From: Knoellia sp. Soil729
GTDB lineage: Bacteria; Actinomycetota; Actinomycetes; Actinomycetales; Dermatophilaceae
Length of the DNA: 64,000 nucleotides
Reading direction: 5' to 3'
NCBI RefSeq assembly: GCF_001427985.1
Contig: NZ_LMSA01000002.1
Span: forward strand, 977,175 to 1,041,174
Shown: positions 33,097 through 41,113 of the stretch, in pieces
How the letters are laid out: each line of letters opens with the position of its first letter
Numbering within the stretch: the first letter of the stretch is position 1
Program-made: the position numbers and the translations under genes
Notes under the pieces: model-generated
Told to the model about the DNA's origin: nothing
What the model saw: only the letters and a program-made list of their open reading frames with translations
Database searches by the model: none

Positions 33097-34349
33097 GACC
33101 GGCGCTCCAGCCGCACCTGCGCCACGTCGAGGTAGCCGGTGGTGAAGCCGGCCTCGCAGTAGGCGAGGTAGAACTCCCACTTGCGCCGGAAGGTCTCGTC
33201 AAAACCGAGGGTCGAGACCCGGGGCCACTGCTCGATGAACTCCTGACGCCAGCGACGCAGGGTCTCCGCGTAGTCGGTGCCGAAGGCGTGGACCTGGGTC
33301 ACCGCGAGATCGGTGTGGTCACGCACGGTCTCGTCGATCGCCTGCAGGCTCGGGATGAGGCCGCCGGGGAAGATGTGCTTCTGGATCCAGCCGAAGGAGC
33401 CACGGGTGGCGCGGTAGCGGTCGTGCGCCATGAGGATCGACTGGATGGCCACGCGGCCACCCGGTGCGAGGAGGCGGTCGAGCGAGGCGAAGTAGGTGGG
33501 CCAGAACTCCTCGCCCACCGCCTCGATCATCTCGACGGAGACGATGGCGTCGTAGTGTCCCGTCGCCTCCCGGTAGTCCTGCAGCCGGATGTCGACACGC
33601 TCGCCGAGTCCGGCTGCGTCGACCCGCTCCTGGGCGAGGTCGGCCTGCTCGCGCGAGAGCGTGAGCGTCGTGACGTGGGCGCCGCGGCGGGCGGCCTCGA
33701 TGGCGAGCGTTCCCCAGCCGGTGCCGACTTCCAGCAGGCGCGTGCCGTGCCCGACCCCGGCGTCATCGAGGATCGCCGAGATCTTGCGCAGCTGGGCCTC
33801 CTCGAGCGGCTGCGCGTCCAGCGGCCGGCCGTGGTCGAAGAGCGCGGACGAGTAGGTGAGGGTCTCGTCGAGGAAGGCCGCGAAGAGGTCGTTGGACAGG
33901 TCGTAGTGCGCCTCGATGTTGCGGCGCGACCCGGTGGGCGTGTTGCGCTGCACCGTCGGCACGGCGCGGTCCACGAGCCGGCGCAGGGCCAGCAGCGGCG
34001 CGGGCACGGCCGTCGTCATCCGCTCGGCGAAGGGGACCATGACGTCGGCGAGGTCGCTGCCCGGACCCGGCTCCCAGTCCCCCGCCATGTAGGACTCGCC
34101 GATGCCGATCTTGGGGTGGCGCCCGAGTCGGGCGAAGAAGGCGTCCGGGCGCACCAACCGGATCGACGGTGCGGTGCCGCCCTCGGGCAGGGTCCGGTCG
34201 CCCAGGCGGCTGCCGTCGGGCAGGTCCACCGTGACCGGGACCCGGTCGAGCACCTGTCCGATGATGGCTCGGGCGAGGGCGGTCCGCAGTGGCGGCGGGG
34301 TGAGCAGGGCGAGCGGTGAGAGCTCGGCCCGGTGCGTGGCGGTCGTCAT
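33093..34349 (-). CDS. Cyclopropane-fatty-acyl-phospholipid synthase family methyltransferase
   Basis: This is a 418-residue SAM-dependent enzyme acting on unsaturated phospholipid acyl chains. It has an N-terminal lipid-binding domain (1-140). Then come NIEAHYDLSNDLFAAFLDETLTYS (written here in two parts: NIEAHYDLSNDLF and AFLDETLTYSSA), SAM motif I LEVGTGWGTLAIEAARRGAH, and the C-terminal active-site region FYLAYCEAGFTTGYLDV with the conserved Cys. Product type (cyclopropane, mid-chain methyl or furan precursor) cannot be read from sequence. It is the third gene of the putative light-controlled operon, with 4-bp overlaps on both sides. Confidence 0.9.
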   Translation of the reverse strand: MTTATHRAELSPLALLTPPPLRTALARAIIGQVLDRVPVTVDLPDGSRLGDRTLPEGGTAPSIRLVRPDAFFARLGRHPKIGIGESYMAGDWEPGPGSDLADVMVPFAERMTTAVPAPLLALRRLVDRAVPTVQRNTPTGSRRNIEAHYDLSNDLFAAFLDETLTYSSALFDHGRPLDAQPLEEAQLRKISAILDDAGVGHGTRLLEVGTGWGTLAIEAARRGAHVTTLTLSREQADLAQERVDAAGLGERVDIRLQDYREATGHYDAIVSVEMIEAVGEEFWPTYFASLDRLLAPGGRVAIQSILMAHDRYRATRGSFGWIQKHIFPGGLIPSLQAIDETVRDHTDLAVTQVHAFGTDYAETLRRWRQEFIEQWPRVSTLGFDETFRRKWEFYLAYCEAGFTTGYLDVAQVRLERRS

Positions 34350-35110
34350 CGTGCGGACTCCTCGGGAAGGGCGGATCGGTGTGCTGGACGTGGCATGACG
34401 GGAAGGCGCCGCAGCCACAGGCCTACCCCGTGCCACCGGATCAACACGGGGACGCGGTAGGTCATGAGCGGGTGGCGCAGGGCGAGGGCCACGACGCTGC
34501 GGGCCGTCGCCGGTCGCGGGCTGCCGGTGGAGGCAGCCGTGAACACCGTCTCGCCGTCGCGGTCCAGGCGGATCGACACCGAGACGCGACGGTCGTCGAG
34601 ACGCAGGCGGACGGCATACGAGCCGGAGAGGTCGTTGAACGGGGAGACGTAGAAGTCCTTGTCCACGTCGGCGTTACCGTCGGCGTCGGGGGCGAGGACG
34701 TAGGCGTGGCGCTCGCCGTAGGTGTTGTGCACCTCGAGCACCGCTGTGCCGAGCCGGTTGTCGGCGTCGAGGCAGTAGAAGACGGTGAGCGGGTTGAAGG
34801 TGTAGCCGAGCGAGCGGGGGGAGGTGAGCATGAGGATTCTCGTGCCCTCCGGGACGGGTCTGCCGCTGTCGGCGAGGAACCGGCGGACGTCCCCCGAGAT
34901 GCCGGACCCGTGCTCGTCGACCGCCCCGGCCCCCGAGAGGTGGTCGCTCGAGTCGAAGCGAGCGAGCGCCCCGAGGGGCCACGGCAGGCGCGGCAGGTCG
35001 TCGACGTCGACGAGCCACTGGTAGTGCGTGTGGCGGAACCGGTCGGGAAGCGGCTGGCGCCTGGCGTGCGACACCTCGCCGACGACGAGGCTCGGCGCCG
35101 ACGGCCTCAC
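34346..35110 (-). CDS. DUF1365-family protein
   Basis: This 254-residue protein has the DUF1365 pattern: VGEVSHARRQPLPDRFRHTHY at the start, LMLTSPRSLGYTFNPLTVFY in the middle, and HNTYGERHAYVL with DKDFYVSPFNDLSGSY later. The function is not established. Homologues sit in a conserved trio with a flavin oxidoreductase and a CFA synthase, including in the Rhodobacter ChrR singlet-oxygen regulon, and are tied to unusual fatty acids. The GTG at 35110 shares GTGA with the upstream stop. Confidence 0.83.
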   Translation of the reverse strand: MRPSAPSLVVGEVSHARRQPLPDRFRHTHYQWLVDVDDLPRLPWPLGALARFDSSDHLSGAGAVDEHGSGISGDVRRFLADSGRPVPEGTRILMLTSPRSLGYTFNPLTVFYCLDADNRLGTAVLEVHNTYGERHAYVLAPDADGNADVDKDFYVSPFNDLSGSYAVRLRLDDRRVSVSIRLDRDGETVFTAASTGSPRPATARSVVALALRHPLMTYRVPVLIRWHGVGLWLRRLPVMPRPAHRSALPEESAR

Positions 35111-36399
35111 CACGAGGCACCGAGCCGGGCGGCGGCCTCGACCCCGGAACGGCACCCGTCCTCGTGAAAGCCCCAGCCGAGGTGGGCACCGGCGAACGCC
35201 AGTCTCGGGCCGCCGGCGGTCCGAAGGGTGTCGGCTGCCGCGACGGCGTCGGCCGTGAAGATCGGGTGGTCGTACTCCATGCGGGCGGTGACGAGGGCCG
35301 GGTCGACGCGTCCCTCAGGGTCGAGCGTGACGACGTGGTCGTCACCGTCCTGTATGCCGCTCAGCCGGTTCATCCAGTAGCTCACCATCACGCTCGGTGC
35401 CGGTGCGCTGCACGACGACATCCGGTAGTTCCACGAGGCGCGTGCTGCTGGGACCGTCGGCAGGACACTGGAGTCGCGGTGGAGCCAGACGGTGTTGCGG
35501 GAGTAGCGGATCGCGCCCAGGCTCTCCTTCTCGTCCGGGGCCGCATCGACGAGCAGCTCGAGGGCCTGGTCGGCGTGCGTCGCGACGACCGCCTTGTCGT
35601 AGGTCACGGTGGTCTGTCCCTGCGCCTGCACGTCCACGCCGTCGTCGTGTCGTGACACGGCGGTGACCCGGCTGGCCCGGCGGACGTCCTGGAGCTGGGC
35701 GGCGAGGGCGTCGACGTAGGTTGCCGACCCGCCGACGACGGTGCGCCACGTCGGTGAGCCACTCACGGTGAGCATCCCGTGGTGGTCCAGGAAGCGGAAG
35801 AGGTGTCGCGCGGGGTAGGTCTCGGCGTCGAGGTCGCCACACGACCAGACGCAGGCGACGAGAGGGATGGCGAAGTGGCGGACGAAGTACGTGCTGAAGC
35901 CCCCGTCCCGCAGGAACTCGCCCCACGTGGGTCCGGTGTCCCGCCCGTCGGCGCCGCTGGCGGTGTCGTCGGCCAGCACCTTGCGGGCCGCCCGGTGGAA
36001 GCGCGGCACCTCGGTGAGCATCCGCACGAACCGCGGGTCGGCCAACCGACGCGGCTGGGCGAGGATGCCGGCGGCACCGCGGCCGCCGGCATACGACAGC
36101 CGGCACTCCTCGCACGTGATGCTCATGCTCATCTCGGCGCTCTGCGTGCGGACCCCGAGCTCGCCGAAGAGTCGCGTGAGGTGTGGGTAGGTGCGGTCGT
36201 TGTGGACGATGAAGCCGCTGTCGATGCGCAGGTTCTCGCCACCCGCGCCCGTGACGTCGTGGGTGTGGGCGTGGCCGCCGAGGCGGGCGTCGGCCTCGTA
36301 GAGCGTCACGTCGTGGGTGCGGGCGAGGACGTGTGCCGCGGTCAGACCAGTGACTCCGGCCCCGATGACGGCGGCGGTCGGGCGGGTGTGCTCCGGCAC
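35107..36399 (-). CDS. FAD/NAD(P)-binding oxidoreductase of the CFA-synthase operon
   Basis: This is a 430-residue amine-oxidase-like flavoprotein. The N-terminal dinucleotide motif is AAVIGAGVTGLTAAHVLA, then LYEADARLGGHAHTHDV. The C-terminal FAD segment is LAFAGAHLGWGFHEDGCRSG. It is cytoplasmic with no signal. It leads the operon oxidoreductase-DUF1365-CFA synthase-TspO, and its start is about 65 bp downstream of a predicted start of transcription inside a CarH-like operator region. It probably oxidises or desaturates an acyl-chain intermediate; this is inferred from context. Confidence 0.86.
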   Translation of the reverse strand: MPEHTRPTAAVIGAGVTGLTAAHVLARTHDVTLYEADARLGGHAHTHDVTGAGGENLRIDSGFIVHNDRTYPHLTRLFGELGVRTQSAEMSMSITCEECRLSYAGGRGAAGILAQPRRLADPRFVRMLTEVPRFHRAARKVLADDTASGADGRDTGPTWGEFLRDGGFSTYFVRHFAIPLVACVWSCGDLDAETYPARHLFRFLDHHGMLTVSGSPTWRTVVGGSATYVDALAAQLQDVRRASRVTAVSRHDDGVDVQAQGQTTVTYDKAVVATHADQALELLVDAAPDEKESLGAIRYSRNTVWLHRDSSVLPTVPAARASWNYRMSSCSAPAPSVMVSYWMNRLSGIQDGDDHVVTLDPEGRVDPALVTARMEYDHPIFTADAVAAADTLRTAGGPRLAFAGAHLGWGFHEDGCRSGVEAAARLGASW

Positions 36400-36470
36400 G
36401 GCTGCTCCTTGGGTTGCGGGGATGGTCAGGGGTAGTTCGTCACCGATGGGTTCGCGGATCGGTCAGATGC

Positions 36471-36503
36471 AACGTAGAGTGCTTGTACAAGGTTTGTCAA
36501 AGG
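36471..36503 (-). promoter_or_regulatory. CarH/LitR-type operator 1 and minus-strand promoter
   Basis: Two 11-bp direct repeats, CTTGTACAAGG (36482-36492) and TTTGTCAAAGG (36493-36503), lie in the divergent gap, followed by a TTAGG half. On the minus strand the second repeat holds a perfect -35 TTGACA (36500-36495). With an 18-bp spacer a -10 TACGTT follows (36476-36471). An operator of 11-bp direct repeats over the -35 is the arrangement described for CarH tetramers. It should control both the lipid operon and SRPBCC-litR. Confidence 0.75.
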
Positions 36504-36517
36504 TTAGGAGCACGATC

Positions 36518-36964
36518 ATGCGCATCATCCGGACCGTCACGGCGGACGTCCCGCTCTCGGCGGCGTTCGCCTTCCTCAGCGACTTCACGACGACCATGCA
36601 GTGGGATCCCGGGACGGTCCGCACGGAGCGGGTCCTGGGTGACGGCGGCGTCGGCACGACCTACCTCAACGTGTCGAGCTTCATGGGGCGGCAGTCCGAG
36701 CTGACCTACGAGGTGGTCACCGTGGAGCCCGGCCGCAGGTTCGCACTGCGCGGTGAGAACACAACGCTCGTGGCCCATGACGTCATGACCTTCGGCGGTG
36801 ACGAGCACCGGACCGAGCTGACCTACGAGGCGACGTTCACCTTCAAGGGCCTGGCCCGGTTCGTCGCACCGCTCCTCACCCCGGCGTTCACAAAGCTGGG
36901 TGACGACGCGGAGCGTGGCCTGCAGACGGCACTCACGCGGCTCGGCACCTCGGGCTCGGCCTAG
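36518..36964 (+). CDS. SRPBCC-family (polyketide cyclase/START-like) protein
   Basis: This 148-residue protein has a helix-grip fold pattern: VTADVPLSAAFAFLSDFTTT, GTTYLNVSSFMGRQSELTYE, VTVEPGRRFALRGEN, and a long C-terminal helix LGDDAERGLQTALTRL. Such proteins bind hydrophobic ligands or act as cyclases or carriers. The ATG at 36518 follows AGGAG directly after operator 1. Only 12 bp separate it from the CarH-like regulator gene, so the two are co-transcribed. A lipid or tetrapyrrole ligand would suit the neighbours. Confidence 0.82.
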   Translation: MRIIRTVTADVPLSAAFAFLSDFTTTMQWDPGTVRTERVLGDGGVGTTYLNVSSFMGRQSELTYEVVTVEPGRRFALRGENTTLVAHDVMTFGGDEHRTELTYEATFTFKGLARFVAPLLTPAFTKLGDDAERGLQTALTRLGTSGSA

Positions 36965-36976
36965 GCTGCGCAGACC

Positions 36977-37927
36977 ATGTACACGATCAAACGGGTCGCC
37001 GAGCTGACCGGCATCGGCCTGTCGACCCTGCGGGCGTGGGAGCGGCGTTACGGCGTCGTCACCCCGCAACGGTCCGAGGGGCGCTACCGCCTCTACACCG
37101 ATGCCGACATCCGCACCATTGCCATCATGGCCTCACTCGTGAGCGACGGCTGGAGTGCCAGCGAGGCGGCGGCGGAGACCCTGCAACGGGTCAGCGGCGG
37201 CGTGGAGCGGTTCGCCGCGGACGGCGCCCCCTCCGGCGACGGCCCGACGGAGGGTCTGGCCGAGCTCATCAAGGCGGCAGACAACCTCGACGGCCCGCAG
37301 GTCGCTGCGATCCTGCGCAACGGGCTCGACCCGGCGAAGGGGAGCTTCGAGACCTTGGCGAGCAGCTGGCTCCTGCCGGCCCTCGTCGGCGTCGGTGAGG
37401 CCTGGGCCGACGGGCGGCTGAGCATCGCCGGAGAGCACCTCGTGAGCTACTCGGTCCAACGCCGGCTGGCGGCGGCCTACGAAGCGGCCTCCGGTCACGC
37501 CACCGGCCCCTCCGTGGTCATCGGCCTGCCACCGGGCTCACGTCACGAGCTGGGCCTGCTCGCCTTCGCTGTCGCTGCACGCCGGGCGGGAATGGCCACC
37601 GCCTATGTCGGCGCCGACCTCCCGAGCGAGGAGTGGGAGTCCGCGGTGCGCAAGCGTGGGGCCCAGGCCGTGGTGATGGCGACCCCCCGCCTGACGGACG
37701 TCGTCGTCGCCCAGGCGGTGGTCGACCGCCTGCGGGCAGCACACCCCGAGCTCGTCATCGGCATGGGCGGGCGCTACCAGGACCACGTCGAGCACGTCAC
37801 CGAGCTCGGGCACGACCTGGCCACCAGCGTCGCGCTGCTGGAGTCGGAGCTGGCGCGGGCCCGGCGAGCATCAGCTCGACGGGCCCGGCCAGGTGCTCAG
37901 GAGTCCAGCGATCAGCACCAGGGGTAG
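36977..37927 (+). CDS. MerR-family regulator with cobalamin-binding domain (LitR/CarH-like photoreceptor)
   Basis: This is a 316-residue regulator. The MerR winged helix is at 1-70 (YTIKRVAELTGIGLSTLRAW, ERRYGVVTPQRSEGRYRLY). A helical bundle at about 90-165 carries W-x9-EH (WADGRLSIAGEH), the CarH hallmark that caps adenosylcobalamin. A Rossmann-like B12 domain (about 170-300) has SRHELG, where His is the lower axial ligand; the usual first acidic residue of (E/D)xHxxG is Ser. It should bind DNA in the dark and release it in light. It is followed by a convergent small gene overlapping 16 bp. Confidence 0.88.
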   Translation: MYTIKRVAELTGIGLSTLRAWERRYGVVTPQRSEGRYRLYTDADIRTIAIMASLVSDGWSASEAAAETLQRVSGGVERFAADGAPSGDGPTEGLAELIKAADNLDGPQVAAILRNGLDPAKGSFETLASSWLLPALVGVGEAWADGRLSIAGEHLVSYSVQRRLAAAYEAASGHATGPSVVIGLPPGSRHELGLLAFAVAARRAGMATAYVGADLPSEEWESAVRKRGAQAVVMATPRLTDVVVAQAVVDRLRAAHPELVIGMGGRYQDHVEHVTELGHDLATSVALLESELARARRASARRARPGAQESSDQHQG

Positions 37928-38235
37928 ATGAACAGGCTCTGGTCGCCGGCGCGGTGGTCGGCGAGGACGACGCTCAGGGGCAGCGGGTCGGGCAGGCTCG
38001 CCACGTCGGTGCCGGCACGAGGCGTGACGCCGGCGCTGACGGCCAGGCTGATGGGAAGGCCGTCACGGGCGACGGTCGAGAACAGACCAAGGCCCTTGAG
38101 GACCGACATCCCCGCCTGCTGGCATGCAGTGTCCGGCTTGTGGGTCGGTGCGGCGGAGGCCGAGGGGGCCGACCCGAGCAGGGCGATGGCAGCGACCGTG
38201 GCGGCCGGGACGGCGGTGGCGAAGAGACGTCGCAT
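37912..38235 (-). CDS. Small secreted protein of unknown function
   Basis: This 107-residue protein has a signal peptide (MRRLFATAVPAATVAAIALL, cleavage ASA-AP near residue 29) and a mature part of about 78 residues. The mature part has only two cysteines: one near its start (TACQQAG) and the very last residue (IYPWC). These could pair. No family is recognised. The ATG at 38235 follows AAGGAGC. A second CarH-like operator lies 70-95 bp upstream, so it probably belongs to the same light/B12 regulon. Confidence 0.7.
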   Translation of the reverse strand: MRRLFATAVPAATVAAIALLGSAPSASAAPTHKPDTACQQAGMSVLKGLGLFSTVARDGLPISLAVSAGVTPRAGTDVASLPDPLPLSVVLADHRAGDQSLFIYPWC

Positions 38236-38290
38236 GGTGAGCTCCTTGGTGGGACGGGCCCCGCTCGTCGGGGCCGCTGTGCACACACCA

Positions 38291-38328
38291 CTGCACGTCG
38301 TGCAGCCTTGTCAAGGGTTTGTACAACG
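38291..38328 (-). promoter_or_regulatory. CarH/LitR-type operator 2 with adjoining palindrome
   Basis: The repeats CTTGTCAAGGG (38307-38317) and TTTGTACAACG (38318-38328) are again exactly 11 bp apart and followed by TTGG. They match operator 1 with the two half-types swapped. On the minus strand they give a -35 TTGACA (38314-38309). A perfect palindrome CTGCACGTCGTGCAG (38291-38305) lies in the spacer region and may bind a second regulator. Confidence 0.72.
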
Positions 38329-38335
38329 TTGGACG

Positions 38336-38704
38336 TCAGGCAGGCAGGTCCGGTCCGTCGATGTCGTAGCCGCCGAGCAGCTTGGCCATGGCCAGGTGCG
38401 GCTTGGCCTCCTCGTGACGGCTCTGCCGCTGCAGGGTCCGGCCGAGCATGAGCAGGGCGTAGTGGTCGTCGGGGTTGTCGACGAGCATGGCGCGCAGGAT
38501 CTCCTCGGCGCGGGCGAGCTGGGCCGAGTGGTAGTAGGACCGGGCGAGATAGAGCCTCAGCTCGGTCGTGCCGTGCAGTGGCGGCTCGAGCACGCTGCGG
38601 TCGACGAGGTCGGCGAACAGTGGCGCCGCGACCGCGAACTCCCCCGCAGCGAAGCGCTCGCGGGCCGCCTCGTACTCGTCGGCGAACGATGCGTCATCAC
38701 TCAT
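38336..38704 (-). CDS. Tetratricopeptide repeat protein
   Basis: This is a 122-residue all-helical protein with about three TPR units. The clearest is residues 50-85 (RLYLARSYYHSAQLARAEEI, LRAMLVDNPDDHYALLMLGR). The first 40 residues (EYEAARERFAAGEFAVAAPLFADL) form another helix pair. TPRs mediate protein contacts; the partner is unknown. It is divergent from the ABC-F gene. An inverted repeat with arms CCGCTAGC/GCTAGCGG lies in the gap at 38725-38766. Confidence 0.8.
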   Translation of the reverse strand: MSDDASFADEYEAARERFAAGEFAVAAPLFADLVDRSVLEPPLHGTTELRLYLARSYYHSAQLARAEEILRAMLVDNPDDHYALLMLGRTLQRQSRHEEAKPHLAMAKLLGGYDIDGPDLPA

Positions 38705-38914
38705 GTTCTCTCCTTCGATGTGGACCGCTAGCGTCGTCTATGTCTGACCCTAGAGATGGCTAGCGGGAGAAGTTGTCGGGTCACGGCGCGTGCGTTGCCA
38801 TGTCCGTCAACCTACCCGCGACCTCGACGTGCCGGCCTTCCCAAGCCGCCCCGCAGCCCTGCGCCGGTAAACGGAGGTGACGGGACGGCATACGGGCAGG
38901 GAGACTCAGCTCCC

Positions 38915-40627
38915 GTGGCACATCTCGAGGTCAACCAGGTCGGGTTCACGCTCCCCGACGGACGCCCCCTGCTGGACGGCGTCCAGTTCCGCGTGGGCGA
39001 CGGTCAGCGCGTCGCGCTCATCGGTCCCAACGGCACGGGCAAGACGACCCTGACCCGGATCATCTCGGGCGACCTCACCGCCCACGAAGGCGCTGTCACG
39101 ACGTCCGGGACACTCGCCGTGATGAACCAGTTCGTCGGCAAGGTCCGCGACGAGTCGACCGTGCGCGACCTGCTCATCTCCGTTGCGCCAGAACGCATCC
39201 GCACGGCCGCCCTGGCCGTCGACGCGGCCGAGCTGCGGATCATGGAGGTCGACGACGAGCCGGCACAGATGGCCTACGCGCAGGCGCTGGCCGACTGGGG
39301 AGACGCCGGTGGCTACGACTTCGAGACGCAGGTCTGGGACAAGGTCACGACACAGGCCTTGGGTATGCCGTTCGAGAAGGCTCAGTGGCGTGCCGTCACC
39401 TCCATGTCCGGAGGCGAGCAGAAGCGCGTGGTGCTGGAGGCCCTGCTGGACGGCCCGGCCGACCTCCTGCTCCTCGACGAGCCCGACAACTACCTCGACG
39501 TGCCGGCCAAGCGCTGGCTCGAGGACCGGCTCGTGACCTCGGGCAAGACCGTGCTCTTCATCAGCCACGACCGCGAGCTGCTGTCCCGCGTCGCCACGGC
39601 CGTCGTGACCCTGGAGCCGGGCGTCAACGGGGCGTCGTCGTGGACCCACCCGGGGTCGTTCGCGACGTGGCACGACGCGCGCGTGGAGCGCAACGACAAG
39701 CTGGAGGAGCTGCTGCGCCGCTGGGACGAGGAGCACGCCAAGCTCAAGGCGCTGGTCCTCATGTATCGCACCAAGGCGGCCTTCAACGACGGCCTCGCGT
39801 CGCGGTTGCACGCCGCCGAGACCCGACTGGCGAAGTTCGAGAAGGTTGGGCCGCCCGAGAAGGTCGCCATCGCGCAGAACGTCACGATGCGCCTCAAGGG
39901 TGGACGCACGGCCAAGCGGGCCGTCGTGTGCACGGGGGTCGAGCTCCTTGCGCCCGATCCGGACGCGGCCGGTGGGAACCTCATGAAGCCGTTCGACCTC
40001 GAGGTCTGGTTCGGCGAGCGCGTGGCCGTGCTCGGCTCCAACGGGTCGGGCAAGTCCCACTTCCTGCGGCTGCTGGCTGCCGGCGGGAGCGACCCGGACG
40101 TCCAGCACCAGCCCGTGAGCGACATCGACGTGCACGTGGTGCGGCACAACGGTGTTGCCCGCCTCGGGTCCAGGGTGCGGCCCGGCTGGTTCGCCCAGAC
40201 CCACGACGCGCCGCACCTGCGAGGGCGCACCCTGCTCGAGATCCTGCACCGTGGTGACGAGCACCGGTCGGGGCGCGGACGCGAGGAGGCGTCGCGGGTG
40301 CTGGACCGCTACGAGCTCGCCCACCAGGGGGAGCAGACCTTCGAGTCGCTTTCGGGCGGGCAGCAGGCGCGCTTCCAGATCCTCCTGCTCGAGCTGTCGG
40401 GGGCGACGCTGTTGTTGCTCGATGAGCCCACCGACAACCTCGACCTGCACTCGGCAGAGGCACTGGAGCACGCGCTCACCGCGTTCGAGGGGACGGTGCT
40501 CGCCGTGACCCATGACCGGTGGTTCGCCCGCGGCTTCGACCGGTTCCTCGTGTTCGGCAGCGACGGTCGTGTCGTGGAGACGCCCGAGCCGGTGTGGGAC
40601 GAGGCCCGGGTCGCCCGCGCCCGCTGA
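38915..40627 (+). CDS. ABC-F family ATPase (ribosome-associated type)
   Basis: This is a 570-residue protein of two ABC ATPase domains without membrane segments. Domain 1 has Walker A GPNGTGKTTL, signature MSGGEQKR and Walker B LLLLDEPDNYLDVPAK, with an unusual Asn-Tyr. Domain 2 has GSNGSGKSHF, LSGGQQARF and LLLLDEPTDNLDLHSAEAL. A linker of about 80 charged residues (DARVERNDKLEELLRRWDEEH onward, helices) is the P-site tRNA interaction motif that acts on the ribosome. Such proteins relieve stalled or antibiotic-bound ribosomes. The GTG at 38915 is chosen because the domain starts there; an in-frame ATG at 38756 adds unconserved residues. Confidence 0.87.
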   Translation: MAHLEVNQVGFTLPDGRPLLDGVQFRVGDGQRVALIGPNGTGKTTLTRIISGDLTAHEGAVTTSGTLAVMNQFVGKVRDESTVRDLLISVAPERIRTAALAVDAAELRIMEVDDEPAQMAYAQALADWGDAGGYDFETQVWDKVTTQALGMPFEKAQWRAVTSMSGGEQKRVVLEALLDGPADLLLLDEPDNYLDVPAKRWLEDRLVTSGKTVLFISHDRELLSRVATAVVTLEPGVNGASSWTHPGSFATWHDARVERNDKLEELLRRWDEEHAKLKALVLMYRTKAAFNDGLASRLHAAETRLAKFEKVGPPEKVAIAQNVTMRLKGGRTAKRAVVCTGVELLAPDPDAAGGNLMKPFDLEVWFGERVAVLGSNGSGKSHFLRLLAAGGSDPDVQHQPVSDIDVHVVRHNGVARLGSRVRPGWFAQTHDAPHLRGRTLLEILHRGDEHRSGRGREEASRVLDRYELAHQGEQTFESLSGGQQARFQILLLELSGATLLLLDEPTDNLDLHSAEALEHALTAFEGTVLAVTHDRWFARGFDRFLVFGSDGRVVETPEPVWDEARVARAR

Positions 40628-40630
40628 GGC

Positions 40631-40714
40631 CCGACTTCATTGCGGAACCTCTCACTTCGCTTGGTGGCGGCGGTCAGGCGAGGTGAGAGGAACCCACTTC
40701 AGGCGGGGAAGGTG
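40631..40714 (+). repeat. 84-nt hairpin repeat, copy B
   Basis: This plus-strand copy matches copies A and C with no gaps. It starts four bases after the ABC-F stop codon and ends just before the truncated GNAT coding region. The stem CTCTCACTTCGC/GCGAGGTGAGAG keeps pairing through one G-T. The element appears to replace the first third of the GNAT gene. Confidence 0.85.
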
Positions 40715-40720
40715 AGGCGG

Positions 40721-41110
40721 GTGAGGGCACGCTTGAGCAGACTGCGGGCCTGGATCGTCGCGGAACGGGACGGCGCCGTCATCGGCTACGCCTACGCGGG
40801 CCCGTTCAAGGCGCGTGAGGCCTATCGCTACTCGTGCGAGGTGAGCGTCTACGTCGACGCCACCGCACGAGGCGGCGGGGTCGGCCGCACCCTGTATGCC
40901 GCGTTGCTCGACCGGCTCGAGGGGCTCGGCATGCGCATGGCGTGCGGGGGCGTCACCCTGCCCAATGACGCGAGCGTGGCCCTGCACGAAGCCCTGGGGT
41001 TCGAGCCGGTCGGGACCTATCGCCGGATCGGCTGGAAGCACGGACAGTGGCGCGACGTCACCTGGTTCCAGAAGGCGATCGGCGGCGACGGCCCACCCGT
41101 CGTCGGCTGA
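40721..41110 (+). pseudogene. N-terminally truncated GNAT acetyltransferase (phosphinothricin-type)
   Basis: The translated part (WIVAERDGAVIGYAYAGPFK, CEVSVYVDATARGGGVGRTL with the acetyl-CoA loop, LHEALGFEPVGTYRRIGWKH) matches the last two thirds of phosphinothricin N-acetyltransferase-like proteins. These normally have about 45-60 more residues at the N-terminus. Here that part is missing and repeat copy B stands in its place. The first in-frame start is GTG 40721, giving 129 residues. The core may still fold, but loss of the first strand and helices makes it probably inactive. A second repeat copy begins four bases after its stop. Confidence 0.7.
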
Positions 41111-41113
41111 GGC

